Shown piece after piece: positions 10,322 to 22,400 of a stretch of DNA of 64,000 nt; the stretch's first letter is position 1; every line of letters starts with the position of its first letter. The DNA lies in contig JARGSG010000025.1 of assembly GCA_030374805.1 (NCBI GenBank), forward strand, positions 744,001 through 808,000, given 5' to 3'. Under the pieces are notes generated by a model. The model was not told the DNA's origin. It did no database searches and saw only the letters and a list, made by a program, of their open reading frames with translations. Made by a program: the position numbers and the translations under genes. The stretch is from Gracilaria gracilis. Its lineage: Eukaryota; Rhodophyta; Florideophyceae; Gracilariales; Gracilariaceae.

Positions 10322-13300
10322 GTAGGCAAGTGGGAAGTAACAGCGCGATGCCAACGGCGGATCAAACAGATGGTGCGGTGTCTCTCGCGGCGCAGCGAAA
10401 GCGTGCGCCGGCGTTGGCCCAGCTGTGCAGCGTAAACGCCGTGTGGCACGATGTGCATGGGAATCGCCACGTGTTCTCTGCCGGGATTGAGTTTTATTCC
10501 GTTTTAGATACCTCCATCATCACTGTCGGGTTGGTTCATCACCCGTCATGTTCGATCAATTACGATTTCCAGTAGATAGCTACCCAAGGTAGGAAGTACG
10601 AAGGTATAACTGCGCCATCAGAACTGCGAACATCTCCGGAAGGTCTGCCAAAGTATTCGGCAAATTATGATAAACACCCAAGATTGGTGGCTTAAACTAG
10701 ACTTGGATTTGAAGTTCTAGCATGGCAGCAATAGATATGATGCATTGGCAAAGGTTTGTAAAGAGTAAGGTCCGTTTGCGTCACCGAGAATGCATAAAAG
10801 CTCTCTCCAAAACGATTAGCGCAACAGCGATGGGCGTATAGGTCGGAGAAATGAAGCTTCAAAAAGTTACCCTTGGTAGTCCTTCATTGTGGACAACTGT
10901 TTTCGATTAGTAAACTGTAGTAAAGCGAACTTTTGAAGGTGTAAGAAGTGACAGTAGTGTTCTTTTGGGATTCATCTTCACTCCAAAGACCGCGGACCTG
11001 TACCGCCCTCTGTACCCTGTACGTTTGCTGAGTCCAGCTCTCTCCTCGGGTCGCAGCTATCTGCACCACGTCGTAAAAATCTCCTATCTTCGTTGAACGA
11101 ACGAATAGATTTGAACGTCTGTAGTATCTCTTATAGTAGTAAACATGTTTACTATTATGTACAAGCTGTATGTATATAAACGTTATATATCTGGTCCAAA
11201 AATACGGTGCATATCTCGTAAATTCCAGGCCACCGTGAAAACGAAAGCGTAGACAATCGAGGACTAGCAATCTCGATTACAGACCAACTTCAAATCTCAA
11301 TTGACATTCCTGATAGTCAAGACATGATTCCAACTGAAGTGAAATCTTGTAGAATGCTGGCGACTCCGCCAGAATTTATCAGACGCAAAAACGCTGCAAT
11401 ACACGCCAAGCTCACTTTGCCACAGTCTTTCACCGGTCAGGTGCCGACTCTATGATACACCCAGTTCCCGTGTACTTAGTAGAGAGAAGCTCTGCTACAG
11501 TCTGTGACTCAAAGAGCTTGCTGATAGAGTGCCATACTGCCTATTTCTTTGATGCACGTTTTATTGCGCTGCCCGTCCACACATGCCTCCGGACGTGAGC
11601 AGTTACCGGAGGAACCACGTGGTCGATCGTTTAGATACAAGATTGGGAAATGGCCATGAAGAAAGACAACTTTCTCCCGTGGTAGCGTGGTAGCGTTACC
11701 GTTGGTAGTTCTTCCACTCACCAAGTACAAAACCCGAGAAAACCACTTGAGTAGAGTATTGCATGTGGATAATATTTCTGATTTCAGCCACTGCTTTTCT
11801 TCAGTTTTGGTTGTCACTCACCTTCGACACCTGGGAACTTCAACTCCGCAAAGGCCAAGAACAGAGTTCTTGAATTCTGTCGGCTATCCGTCCCCGTCCT
11901 TCTCTCGCTTTGATTTCAATATTTGAAATCCGAGTCAGACACATCACGTGAAGGCGGGATGTATGTGCTCAACTTACGACTTGAAACCTCGTTCCATCCG
12001 GTGAGGGGTACGACCAGTTAAAATTGTGAACAGTATCAATAGAGCACGTAGCGTACGCCATAGAAGCTCGATGGTCGCTCCGCACCCTCACTATCTACAT
12101 CTTTTGCCAAGTTTCCAAAGGACCGCTAGTTGTCTACAGGTATTGGATGTCATGATGGTATTATCTATACATAGTCTTAAGGGGGGCAAAGAGTACAGTA
12201 TTCTCTTCTTGTCATAAAAATCTGACTTGGAGAGGCATAACGATATGTCGCGGGATACATGCTTCTCTGAGCAAATGTGCATATTATACTTATACGTCAC
12301 GAGAACGGCGCGGTATCGAGACCTACGGCGTGGACCGCAAAACATGCAAACAATCGTCATTCTAAGAATTCCGTTCTTCACAACAGATTTGGCTTCTCTC
12401 GTGATACGAGAACAAAATAACAATTTCTTCCACTCCGGCTTTGACGGGTCAAATCTCTCTTCATACCCGACATACGGTATTTGCTCTACTGACTGACACT
12501 CCTCAGAAAGCTTTTTCTCTATCCTTATATGTTGACATCAATTCTCTCTTCTTGTTAACATGTTCTCATTCTCTATTAGACGAAGCGTATGAACATTAGG
12601 CTCAACTGTACCAAGGGTACCCCAGACAGAGATGCTGGGCAGTGCCCATTTCCTAGGTCAGATGGAATGAAAAGACGGAGACGTATTTCCTACGGAGAGC
12701 CATTGCGAGGCAGAAAGCTACCATCATAAGCATCTCGTACGGAAACTATGAAACTTCTAGAAAAGATATATCTACTTTGAGAAGCAACATCAATGCTTTG
12801 TACTACACGATGTTGCTAACGACTCAAAGACGAGTAAGAGCTCATGTCGGCGACAGGCAGATGGAAGAGAGCTCGGATTGTTCTTTAGTTGCCTCTAATG
12901 GCGTAGATGGAGCGCATGCTCCTCAATATGACCAGTTGGAATGTACATCTAAGCCCAGGGAGCTAGAGAGAGGAAGTCTAAATATCCAAAATATATACAC
13001 CCGACGTAAACTGCAGTCTGAAGACTTCGTTTTCGAGGGCAAAACGATTAAGAGTTGCCGAAATCTATTCATACACAAGAACGGGGAAGTGTTTCACGTG
13101 CTCCTAAATACCTGTACCGCATCCCGTGAGACACGTCGAAGTAGTCCTGAGACTAACGATCATGCAAGTTACTCGGTACCGGAAAAACCATATCCGACTG
13201 GTGTCTCTTTTAACTTGGTCGTGTTACACCATGCCAAACCCTGAAAGTGTTCTTTGCAAGATCGTGAAGCGTACAACACTAAACATCGACTGTATTATAA

Positions 13301-14031
13301 ACATCAACTGCATTGCCAATTGCCTAGACTTCTGTCGTCAGTCATCTGCGATCATATGTGGTGAGAAAACATTCGCAGATATGACTCCTTACGCAGTCCA
13401 GCTGAACAGCTCTAATGTATCTGTAATTAACAAATCTGCCCCACAATGCAAGAATACTCTTCTTCCATCAAACACCGAAATACGACGTTGCCGAAAGCAC
13501 CGGAAAAAGCCTCACAACTCTTATCAGAAGCGTTTCGCGGGTAATCCATACTGTAGACTTCAAGTATTCACTGCGAGAAACTTCTGCAAGCCCAAAACAA
13601 CCAAGAAAGAACAAGATGATGGACGCTTGATGCAACCAGGCTTCCCTGCACATTGCAGTATCGGCTCTCTCAGTACATTAACTAGGTTACGGACTGAGAA
13701 CGCTCTCAGTAGGGAGTCACCAAAACCAAAAAGGCATACATTGCGTGCAGTCTTAACCAATGACAAAAAGTCTCAACCAAACAGCGAAGTCACGCACACG
13801 AGAAAAGCATTCACTTGACCAGACATCGAACGTACGGCTCCAGGGCAACCAAGGACACTTCCAACAATTCGCCACGAGCCCTCGTTAGTCCAGTGGAAAA
13901 CTAAGGTTTTTACACAATGACCAAAACGGCGACCAGAAACGTAGGAAGACACGATGAGCAATAGAAGCCGCCCGACAGCAAAACACACAACTGCGCAAGC
14001 GTACAATAACGAGGAAACTAAAGAACGGTAC
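10322..14031. other. Long stretch (3.7 kb) without a recognised gene
   Basis: Between ArgRS and PP6C, both on the minus strand. Base composition is close to the surrounding intergenic DNA. The longest open frames are 12777-13244 (+, 155 codons) and 13126-13818 (+, 230 codons, Ser/Lys/Arg-rich), which overlap in different frames. They could be two exons of one lineage-specific gene, but I see no domain, no convincing splice pair and no relative, so I do not call them. The minus-strand frames 10884-11270 and 11509-11817 are likewise unsupported. I found no RNA gene or transposon end. Confidence 0.4.
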
Positions 14032-14946
14032 CTATAGAAAGTATGGAACCGAGTTGCGAGGGGGTATGGCACTATGCTCCTTAGCGTCTTCTTTGAAAAT
14101 CTTGAACTGCTTGTTGAGATTCTCGTCGAAGCTCATAATTGCAGCAACGTTTCCACATCTATAACAGTAGTTTGGAGCCGACCATACGGTAACAATCTTA
14201 TCATCGAACTGATACTTGTACCCCTCTTGCACCAATTGATGAGCACGGCAAATAAGATCAAGCTTGTTGATGCGATTAAACTCAGTGGTGACACGATTGC
14301 CGAAAAGCCAACCCGCGCCGCGGGGCGACACTGCCCATGTGGCTACGTCTTCCGGATCTGACCACATGAGGTCGCAAAAAGCGCCCTCCGGAGGAATTTC
14401 TTGACGGCGATCTATGGTTCTGATCTGATCCAGGGTGCGGATATCTGGTGACAGACCACCGTGAACGCAAAGTACAGCACCATCAATGAGCGCTGCGATT
14501 GTGAGATAGTCAAACACTTCACAACAATACTTCCAGGCGTTAGCGGTACCATATTTGCGCTGACACTCGTCATAAAAGCCGTACACTTGAGTAATCTGCC
14601 TGGATTCATGATTGCCTCGCAGAAGGGTGATATTCGCCGGGTAGCGAGCTTTTAGACAGAGCAAAAGCGTAAAAGTTTCGAGCGAGTTGTAACCACGGTC
14701 GACAAAGTCGCCCATGAAGACGTAATTGGTGTCCGGTACGTCGCCACCGGTTTTGAAGAGGTTGAGCAAGTCATGGAACTGACCGTGAATATCGCCGCAA
14801 ACCGTACACGGGCTGTTGATCGGTTGCACATTGCTCTCCTCGATTAATAGTTCCTTGACGTAGTCACATAGTTGTTTGAGGTCCCATTCTGCAAGATGAC
14901 CACCGTTTTTCACCTTGGCTATCCAGCCGTCAAGGTCCATTCCCAT
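14032..14946 (-). CDS. PPP6C: Serine/threonine protein phosphatase 6 catalytic subunit
   Basis: 304 aa, against 305 in human PP6C. Metallophosphatase of the PPP family with all metal-site motifs: [49 protein letters not shown] and [13 protein letters not shown]6/Sit4-type features separate it from PP2A and PP4: the N-terminal [21 protein letters not shown], the stretch [10 protein letters not shown], the sequence [11 protein letters not shown]-like in context [16 protein letters not shown], and the C-terminal PYFL. Known roles of the family are cell-cycle progression and target-of-rapamycin and DNA-damage signalling together with SAPS-domain subunits. ATG codons lie at 14946 and 14940; the first is used here. 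Single exon, reading away from the membrane protein gene at 15764. Confidence 0.95.
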   Translation of the reverse strand: MGMDLDGWIAKVKNGGHLAEWDLKQLCDYVKELLIEESNVQPINSPCTVCGDIHGQFHDLLNLFKTGGDVPDTNYVFMGDFVDRGYNSLETFTLLLCLKARYPANITLLRGNHESRQITQVYGFYDECQRKYGTANAWKYCCEVFDYLTIAALIDGAVLCVHGGLSPDIRTLDQIRTIDRRQEIPPEGAFCDLMWSDPEDVATWAVSPRGAGWLFGNRVTTEFNRINKLDLICRAHQLVQEGYKYQFDDKIVTVWSAPNYCYRCGNVAAIMSFDENLNKQFKIFKEDAKEHSAIPPRNSVPYFL

Positions 14947-15763
14947 TTTGAGGCGCGGAGTATGATGATGACGTGGGAAAAAGGGCTGACGCCGGGGAGC
15001 AAAATAGCTGGAAGCGCGACGCGCGACGGAAGGAACGCGTGCTTAGCTACGAAGTTGAGAAAAGGACGAACGGAACGCGCGAAGGACGGAGGGAACAAGC
15101 GCTCGACCTGAAGGCGAGAATAACGCGGGCTCAACGCAAAACTGACACAATGAGCGTAACGGTTCAGACGCGACAAGGAGCGAGAAGAGAGATACAGGCA
15201 CAACAAAGCGCACAGGACGGCCGCAAAAGTAGAGGGAGCGGGGGGGGGGGGGGGGGGGAGGGAGCGGTGGGGAGCGAGGAATGGGGTGGTGGGCGGAGAT
15301 GTGCTGGGGGAGCGAAGCGCGGAGTGGAGAAGTTAGTGACGGGGGAGTACAAACTGTAGCGAGTTGCGGTACACAGCGACGCCGGCAGCAGCCGTCAAAG
15401 CGCAACACAGAAGCGCCAACGCGTGCACCGCGACAGCAGCAGCACCGGACGCGCCCGCCACGCGCGAGTTGCAAGTTGCGCCCGCGCCTCACGCGCGCGC
15501 CGTCTGACGCGACGCGCCACAGCCGTCCACCGCCAGTGCTGCCCCCTTACACCGGCCGCCATTCGCCTCCAGCACATCGCACGCGCACAGCTGTAAGCAG
15601 TGGTGATAGGCGCCGCTCAGCCGTCCGCTCAGCCGTCCGCTCGCGCTTCATACGCGCCCTGCAATCGCGCACCCGCTGCGAGGAGCTCGCCCTCGCTCGC
15701 GCGCTTCTTCGTCGCGCCCACTCCAACGAAGCGGCGGCGGCATTGCGGTCTCTATCCTTAGGC
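14947..15763. other. GC-rich divergent promoter region with a G19 tract
   Basis: Between the PP6C start (minus) and the unknown membrane protein (plus). Purine-rich on the plus strand around 15000-15350, then CpG-rich with many GCGC runs to 15760. An open frame runs from 15281 into the next gene, but its low-complexity Arg/Ala/Pro/Ser content looks like GC-rich noise rather than protein. Confidence 0.4.
15240..15258. repeat. Homopolymer tract, 19 consecutive G on the plus strand
   Basis: Directly visible run of 19 G, about 295 bp upstream of the PP6C start. It reads as C on the PP6C coding strand. Confidence 0.95.
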
Positions 15764-16531
15764 ATGGGGTCTCGCGCGCTTCTGGCGTTCGGCGCGGCTG
15801 TGCCGATGGCGCCGCGTTCGTCCCCGTTCTTCTCCGCTGAGCTCGCGCGGAGTGCGGCTCCACGCATCGCGCGCGTCACGCCACGGGCCACGCTTTCCGA
15901 GCGATTCCCCGTGCCGGATTTGTTCTCGTTCCCGTCCGTCGCCTTTACGCAGGGGACCTTATCGTCCGACCTGCGTCCCGAGCTGGTCGGCGCGTGTCTG
16001 TGGGGCGTTGGTCTGTACCTCGGCTTCTCGCAGCGCGTTCGCTGGGGTACTGCTGTGCAGAACGCTCTCAACGACACCCTCCTCAACTTCCTGCCCCTAC
16101 GCGTTGCAGACGCGCTGGCGTCTGTGTTTCACACTCTGCCGTTTCTCGCGGCCGCATTCACCACTGATGCACTGCTGCGCTACGCTAGTGCCGGCAGTGC
16201 GACGTGGGCAGTCGCCTCTGGTTTATCCGTTGCCATGTACGGCGGCGTTTACGAGCTCGGCCGTTTGAATGCTCGCACCAAGAAGCTCACAGAATCTGAA
16301 GAGAAGGTCTATCGTGTCTTCACTGCCTTCGCGGAGCGCACACTCGCCCAAAAGGCAAACGGAAGATGTCATCTAATTGACATCCGAGCAGCCATTCGAA
16401 ACGACTCAAAAGCGCGCACACTGTCAACTGTTTCCGATGAAACCCTGCGCAGGTTTATTCGCAACAAGTTCCCAAAAGTCAAACGCTCTCCTAATGGCTT
16501 TTATCGCGGATTATCCATCCGTCAGCCCTAG
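15764..16531 (+). CDS. Unknown membrane-associated protein, probably organelle targeted
   Basis: 255 aa from the ATG at 15764; the frame is open further upstream, but that part is low-complexity. I do not recognise the family. The N-terminus MGSRALLAFGAAVPMAPRSS is rich in Ala, Ser and Arg and has a phenylalanine near the start, as red algal plastid leaders do. At least three hydrophobic stretches follow: around LVGACLWGVGLYLGF, VADALASVFHTLPFLAAAF and WAVASGLSVAMYGGVYELG. The hydrophilic C-terminal part (about 175-255; ESEEKVYRVFTAFAERTLAQ and DETLRRFIRNKFPKVKR) is basic and probably helical. Inference: an integral protein of a plastid or mitochondrial membrane with a soluble tail. Its stop lies only 35 bp from the stop of the convergent DUF1015 gene. 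Confidence 0.6.
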   Translation: MGSRALLAFGAAVPMAPRSSPFFSAELARSAAPRIARVTPRATLSERFPVPDLFSFPSVAFTQGTLSSDLRPELVGACLWGVGLYLGFSQRVRWGTAVQNALNDTLLNFLPLRVADALASVFHTLPFLAAAFTTDALLRYASAGSATWAVASGLSVAMYGGVYELGRLNARTKKLTESEEKVYRVFTAFAERTLAQKANGRCHLIDIRAAIRNDSKARTLSTVSDETLRRFIRNKFPKVKRSPNGFYRGLSIRQP

Positions 16532-16566
16532 TATGCAAATCTTCAGCTATGGTTAACTAGTTCTAG

Positions 16567-17805
16567 TCAGAAAGTATGCACGAACAATCCCGAGCGCAGT
16601 TTTGGTTCAAACCATGTTGACTTGGGAGGCATAATCTCGTTATTGTCCGAAACCTCCATCAACTGCGCTACGTCTACCGCATGTAACGCGAATGCCACCC
16701 CCTCAGTTGCATCAGCACGTTTTTCAAGGTCTCCAAGGCCGCGGATCCCGCCCACAAACTCGATACGTTCGCTTCTGCGCGGGTCTTCGATCCCCAGGAT
16801 AGGGAGCAACACTCGGTGCTGCAATAGGCTGCAGTCTAGACTCTCTGCAATGGAATTTGCGTCGTTGCTGCAATCACCGAGTGAGAACTTGTACCACTCG
16901 CCGTCAGTATATATGAAGAACGTCTTTGGTTCCTTGGGCATGTTCGTAGGCGGCTTCATGTTGCTCACCTCTCCTACACATCTCAGTCTTTCCAAGAACT
17001 CATCGGCACTCAGCTTGTTGCGGTCGGTCACAACGCGATTATATGGCATGATCTGAAGCTGGCTCTGTGCGAAAAGCACGGCCAAGAACCAGTTGAAATC
17101 CTCGCTTCCCGTGCAGCCGTCCCCCGCGAGCGACGCTCTGTTCCTGGCCACACGTGCTGCACTTGCAGATCGGTGATGACCGTCTGCGATATAGACCTTT
17201 TCTACCTCAGTTTCGAACAGAGCGACAAGCCGCTCAACATCGGATTCAGCTACGCGCCACACAGTGTGTCTCACTTCATCCTTGCCAGTAAGGTCAAACA
17301 GCGGCTCACCCGTTACGTTCTTTGATATGACTTGGTCAATGAGGCTGTGGTCGCGATATGTGAGAAACACCGGGCCGGTGTTGGCACCGAGTTCGTCGGT
17401 CAATCTAGTGCGGTCATCTTCTTTCTCCTTGCGTGTTTTCTCGTGTTGGAGAATGACACCAGAGTCGTAGTCCTGTACATGTGCAAGCGTAACGAGGCCG
17501 TCCTGGATATGTGTTCCCATCTGTTGGCGATAGACATATAGGGTACTAGCGGTGTCCTGTACCAGGAGAGATTGGTGCACAAGCGCGTGTAATGCTTTCT
17601 TGGAGGAAGCATACACCGAGTGGTGGTAAGGAGATACTTGGGTCATTGCGGCATCCGGGCGGATTACGGCCATGAAGGACTGGGCATCTTGAGCTATATA
17701 CTCTGCAGCTTCGGTTGTGGACACGACATCGTACGGGGGACAAGTTAGGCGAGAAGCGATTTCGTTTGAGGCTGGCACCAGCGGCTGGAATGGCCTGATT
17801 TTCAT
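16567..17805 (-). CDS. DUF1015 (COG4198) protein of unknown function
   Basis: 412 aa from the ATG at 17805; the frame is open 105 bp further upstream to another ATG at 17910, but the family's N-terminus MKIRPFQPLVPA begins at 17805. The match to DUF1015 extends through RLTCPPYDVVSTTEAAEYI, PDAAMTQVSPYHHSVYASSK, YVYRQQM, HEKTRKEKEDDR, the conserved VEKVYIADGHHRSASAARV and FNWFLAVLFAQSQLQIMPYNR. The family is common in bacteria and archaea and present in some algae and protists. It has no established reaction; the invariant DGHHR suggests a catalytic or metal site. No signal peptide or membrane segment is seen from this start, so a cytosolic location is likely. Confidence 0.88.
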   Translation of the reverse strand: MKIRPFQPLVPASNEIASRLTCPPYDVVSTTEAAEYIAQDAQSFMAVIRPDAAMTQVSPYHHSVYASSKKALHALVHQSLLVQDTASTLYVYRQQMGTHIQDGLVTLAHVQDYDSGVILQHEKTRKEKEDDRTRLTDELGANTGPVFLTYRDHSLIDQVISKNVTGEPLFDLTGKDEVRHTVWRVAESDVERLVALFETEVEKVYIADGHHRSASAARVARNRASLAGDGCTGSEDFNWFLAVLFAQSQLQIMPYNRVVTDRNKLSADEFLERLRCVGEVSNMKPPTNMPKEPKTFFIYTDGEWYKFSLGDCSNDANSIAESLDCSLLQHRVLLPILGIEDPRRSERIEFVGGIRGLGDLEKRADATEGVAFALHAVDVAQLMEVSDNNEIMPPKSTWFEPKLRSGLFVHTF

Positions 17806-19492
17806 TGTTGCTGGATTGATTTGCGATGATAAGTTGGCAAGTAGAACGAGATAAAGTGAGAGAAGATTTGGGCGAGATGGAGACGAAGGTGGGGTACGAG
17901 AGGGTGGCACTTTACTGCTCGCGGGACAGGTAGCTTTAAAGAGTGCGAGTGGGTGATGATGGTGGTAGTGTGCAAGTAAATCGCACGGCGGTGAGGAACA
18001 AGATGATCGACTGGCAAATGCTGTGGGTCAGCCCAATGAGCGAGCAGTGAGAACAAAAGGCGCGTTGGGCAAGCGACCAGAGCGAGTGAACGGTTGGGCA
18101 GAGCGCACGTTGGCTGCTGGCGGCCTGTGGAGTGGGCACTGTGTCACTGTGACGATTTGAAATAAATGAGCAGAGCACCAATAGGAAGGCTTAGGCATTG
18201 TGCCGTAGATACATGATGACGTTCCGTGCAGCGAGTTGGATGGCACCGCGATTGCATCCAGTCTGCAGAACAGAGAAGCGAATGCAAAGCATTTGCCGTA
18301 GCCAAGGCGCTCTGCTGTTGCTACCGTTGTACATTCAGGAGAGCGTTGAGCAGCAAGAGGCAGGCAAACTGTCAGCGCTGGCGTCTAATACGCCGCGTAG
18401 ACGCGCACTGCGTAGAGGCACGCGAGCGAGTTGAGCCGCAGCGGAGCGTGAGCACTCTGCGCTGCGCAGCGAACGTGACCCCGCCATGGCGTCGCTGATG
18501 ACGTTGATCACATGGCGCGGGGAGAAGTGCGCAGCCAGCCCAGCAGTAGGAAGCAAGTCGGCTCATGTGCTAAGGTATCAAAGAAAAATACGGTGCGCAG
18601 CCGCTGTCGGCACGCAAGTTCGCGCGGCGAGCGCGGCGAGCGCACGGCGCGATGATGACGTGACAGACAGCACGCACAGTTGACAGTGCGCTCTCTGCAG
18701 TGAGCGCGGTCAACGGTCACCGCCACATTTTTCGAGCCGTGGCGATGGGCGCGCGCGAACAAGCTCGCGCGCAGGCGAGATGCGCATGACGCTGCACGGT
18801 GCGGCGCGGCGCGCCGTCATCGTCGTCGTTGCTGCCGCCGCCGCTGCAGCGCCTTCCGCCACTGCAGCGGCGGCGGCGGCGGTGACGGCGGCGGGACGGC
18901 GTGCGTCATGCGCCTACGCTGGACCGGCTGTCCACGTGCACTGTACGGGCGCACTTTCGGACGCTCGCGGCAGCCGTTTGGCGGCCGCGCGGCTTCCACA
19001 GCCGCGCCAATCAGAGACGTTGGCCGGTCGTACCCGCGCAGGCACGCCCGGCGCGTGCTGTCACGTGTGTCACGTGGCAGGGGTGCGTGCATGCTGCCGC
19101 AATGCGCCAATGGGCCGTGCTTCTTCGCTGCGCGCCACGCGATTCCGCACTGCGTGTCCTCGCAATTTCAGTCCTAGATACCCAGCATGCTACCGCGTCT
19201 CTCTCCTCCTTCTCCCCCTCTGCCCCCCCCCTCACCCCCAACTCCCCCCCCCCCCCCCCCCCTCCCCCCTTCCTTCCGCACCGTCCCAACCCTTCCGTCC
19301 CCTTCCCCCCCTCTGCATCGCCCCCTTCTTCCGCCTCTCCTCTGCCCAAACAACCCCTAGCCCTCTCCACAACCCATCCATTTCCCTGTCCATCCCTCCA
19401 CCACCGTCGCCGCCGCCCTCCAGTCGGTGAGCGATACCCGCCCCCACACTCCCCCGCTTTCGATTCGCTCGTGCAGCGTCCGAACGCTCACC
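17806..19492. other. GC-rich divergent upstream region with a C19 tract
   Basis: About 1.7 kb between the DUF1015 gene (minus) and the large nuclear protein gene (plus). 18400-19200 is CpG-rich with CGG/CAG triplet clusters (18830-18890). 19200-19430 is strongly pyrimidine-rich on the plus strand. Open frames here encode only poly-Ala, poly-Pro and Arg-rich noise. No gene is called. Confidence 0.4.
19244..19262. repeat. Homopolymer tract, 19 consecutive C on the plus strand
   Basis: Directly visible C19 inside a CT-rich stretch, about 230 bp upstream of the start codon at 19493. Confidence 0.95.
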
Positions 19493-22400
19493 ATGACCGA
19501 CATCAACCTCTCCCCCGCCAACGAGCCCCCACCCCATCTCCACTCCAATCAAACCCAACTGCAACACCCCCCACAAGAGCCGAAGCTCCCGCCCACCCAC
19601 CCCGCCCTGCCCGCTCGTCGTTCATCACCCTCCCCCTCCCCCCTCAAGGTCTCCGAATCTATGCGCCGTATCCAGGACATGCTCTCAGCCCGCAAGCTTA
19701 CCACCGCTGATCTGCTCACTTATACACATAACTCTGTCACATTCACCGCCCAAATCTTGTCAGATGGCTCGCTCAAGGCCACCGCCCCGCACGCCCGCTT
19801 CTCACACTCCAGCGCACTCCCAGACGCCGCAACCAGCTTGGAGCAACCTCACGTGCCGCACCGCACCCAATTCAACCTCTACTCCTCCCCATCCGAGTTC
19901 GCATCGGACATGGCTTCGTCTGTTGCTGACAATCACAAGTCCAGGGGCACTATCTCCGTCAATGGCTGGAATGAGTGCAGAGTCAATGGCCGCTCTCTGG
20001 CAGTGTTGCGAAACGAAATGCTCAGGAGCAAGAAGACTGACCCAGCTGACATCACACAGTCGCCAAGATCCACGCGCACTGAGCCCGTGCCTGAAGGTGC
20101 CAACCCATCGCCTACCCCAGCCGTGGAGCCGCAACCAGCACAGCCGCTTGCCGAGCAGAGGGAAAGCCACCGCAGTGGATCGCAACACAAAGCTGTACAG
20201 CTGGTGCGTAGGGAGGATGACACACCGGATCTTCGCCACGACAGTAAGAAAGACTCGGAACAGCCAAAGCATCAAGTTCCAGCCAGGACATCAAAAACGG
20301 GAGACCAGTCACCAGGAGAGGAACACAGTAACCACGTTTCGGAACAGGTCGAAAATTCACTTCCCAGCCGGGATAGCCGCGGTGACAATACAGCTGAACC
20401 CCCTCAATCGATTGATACAGTCACACCCAGGCCCGAGTCCGCCTCTCCCTCGGGAGAAGCTGAACCGAAAGGCTCCAAAGTCGACTTGGTCACATCTGAC
20501 AGTCAGAATTCCTCAGCAAAAAATGCCCTCTCCTCAGGTATTTCAAACGAGCACAGGGTCATCGATACACGTCGCTCGATAGCTCAACCCTCCGAGCCTG
20601 CTGCGGCGAAGGAACCCTCTCAGAGTGCCGATAAACATCAAGAGCAACCCGCAAACCCGGAGGACGAGTACAGCAAAAGCCCTAATTCTGAAAGAGGGAA
20701 CGCGCGTACTGCCGCAAAGGACTCTGGCCATAAGAATACGAAGAAGCGCATGAGATCTCCGGCAAAACAAGACGCAAAGAAGAGAAAAAAGAAGCACCGG
20801 TCTGATTCTCCACCTAGTGGTGCCCGCACTCCCAGCAGTCGCAAGGGAGAGAAGAGATCGAAGGAAGGGAAGACGACTGATCTTGCGTCCGCTGTGGACG
20901 TCGATATGGTAGAGCTTGATCCTGAAGCTCGAGAGGCCGCTGCAATCGCTGCTCAGGCTGAAAAGGAGGAAGCAAGCAGTAGAGCTCGGCGTACAACTCG
21001 CCTCGCAGCTGGAAAGATCAAACAGGTCGACTATAAGGCGTCTGCCAATCCGCAAAGTATAAGAACGTATTCCCCTGGGCAAGACAATGAAGACCCCGAC
21101 GGGCATTATCAGAGCAATGAAGTTGCTGATGCCCCAAAGTCATCGAGAAGAAGAACAGCTCAGAACCATTCTGGTCATCAGCTGCGCACATCACGGCGAT
21201 TGACGCGACAAAGGGGCTCTTACGACCGCGAAGCGTCATCGAATGACGAGTTGGATCACTCAGGGTGGCGGTCTGGAGGGAACAGCGGCGACAAGAAGCA
21301 CGGCAATCACGAAGATACTGATGAAGTCGTTGCAACCTCTCGCACGAATGGCATGCGAAACGATCGAAAGCGTTCCAGGGCAGAAAATCGGCGAGGGCGA
21401 AGCAGCCACTCTAGCGATATTGATCGAGGGAACAGCGGAAGCCGAGATAGCCCAGACAACGGCAGTCATGACCTTCTTGACGACGATGAAGACTTTAATG
21501 ACGAAGAGGACCTAGACGAGGACGAGGATCCTGAGAATCGTAAGAACGCTCTCGATCTGAATATGCAAGACTTGAAGTGCATAGGGATTGCTATGAGAGA
21601 GGCAAACTCTTTGGATCCGTCAGAGATTGTAGATGCCGTTCAGGAGCAAGCTGACTGGAAACATGATGACCACAGGAGCAAGGTCATCACTTCTTATGTT
21701 GAGAAGATAACTTCTGCTATTCTAAACTTGAAGCATCTGGTTTCGTCAGAAGAAGAGGATATCACAATCCCCGAGGCGCTTGCATTCGTGGCGACTGATT
21801 TCTTGAGGCTTAAAAACGGGCCGGCCAAGACTGGGTACGCACGGAGACCAACGGCTATTCTGAAAAGAGCTCAAAAGGAAGAACAATTTCGAACCGTTCT
21901 TGATCGCAATCGAAGAAAAGAGCAACGCGACGCGGATGAAGCTCGAGCTTCATTAGAGAGAGACATGGAGTCAAGAAGAAAATCTGAAATAGATTCTTTC
22001 TACGCTGAAGCTCAATTGTCAGAGGTGATGGGGCACGTGAAGCGAGAAGAGGCGAGGTGTCTGAGAGTGCAGAATGAGATTTCTCGATACGAAGCTCTGG
22101 AGGGAGATGTGAAAGCTCGTTTTGATAAAGCAAAGCTCGTGCATGAGAAGCTGCACAATGATAGGCGGACGTTGGAATCGCCCGCTGCATCAAAGAACGA
22201 CCAACACCATCCGCAGCAAAATGAGGACGAGGTGATGGCTGATGACATCGAAGGAAACCCGGCGAAACGGAGAAAGTTCTCCGGAGGACCGGGGGGGATA
22301 TCTGATGATGGCATTATCGGAGCTATGGATAATGACAGTTTGAGGCAATTGGAGCGGGCAAAAGAAATGGCGAGGTTGCAAGCTTTGATCGCGGCAAGAC

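Noticed and set aside
12777-13818. Two overlapping plus-strand frames (155 and 230 codons) as a two-exon gene
   Set aside because: No recognisable domain, no convincing splice pair joining them and low-complexity Ser/Lys/Arg content; kept only as a note in the intergenic entry.
15281-15763. 161-codon upstream extension of the unknown membrane protein
   Set aside because: Arg/Ala/Pro/Ser low-complexity sequence in a CpG-rich promoter-like region; the ATG at 15764 gives a sensible leader.
18780-19430. 216-codon frame with poly-Ala and poly-Pro upstream of the RAMA-like gene
   Set aside because: Composition follows GC- and CT-rich repeats; no domain, and several frames are open at once, as in GC-rich noise.
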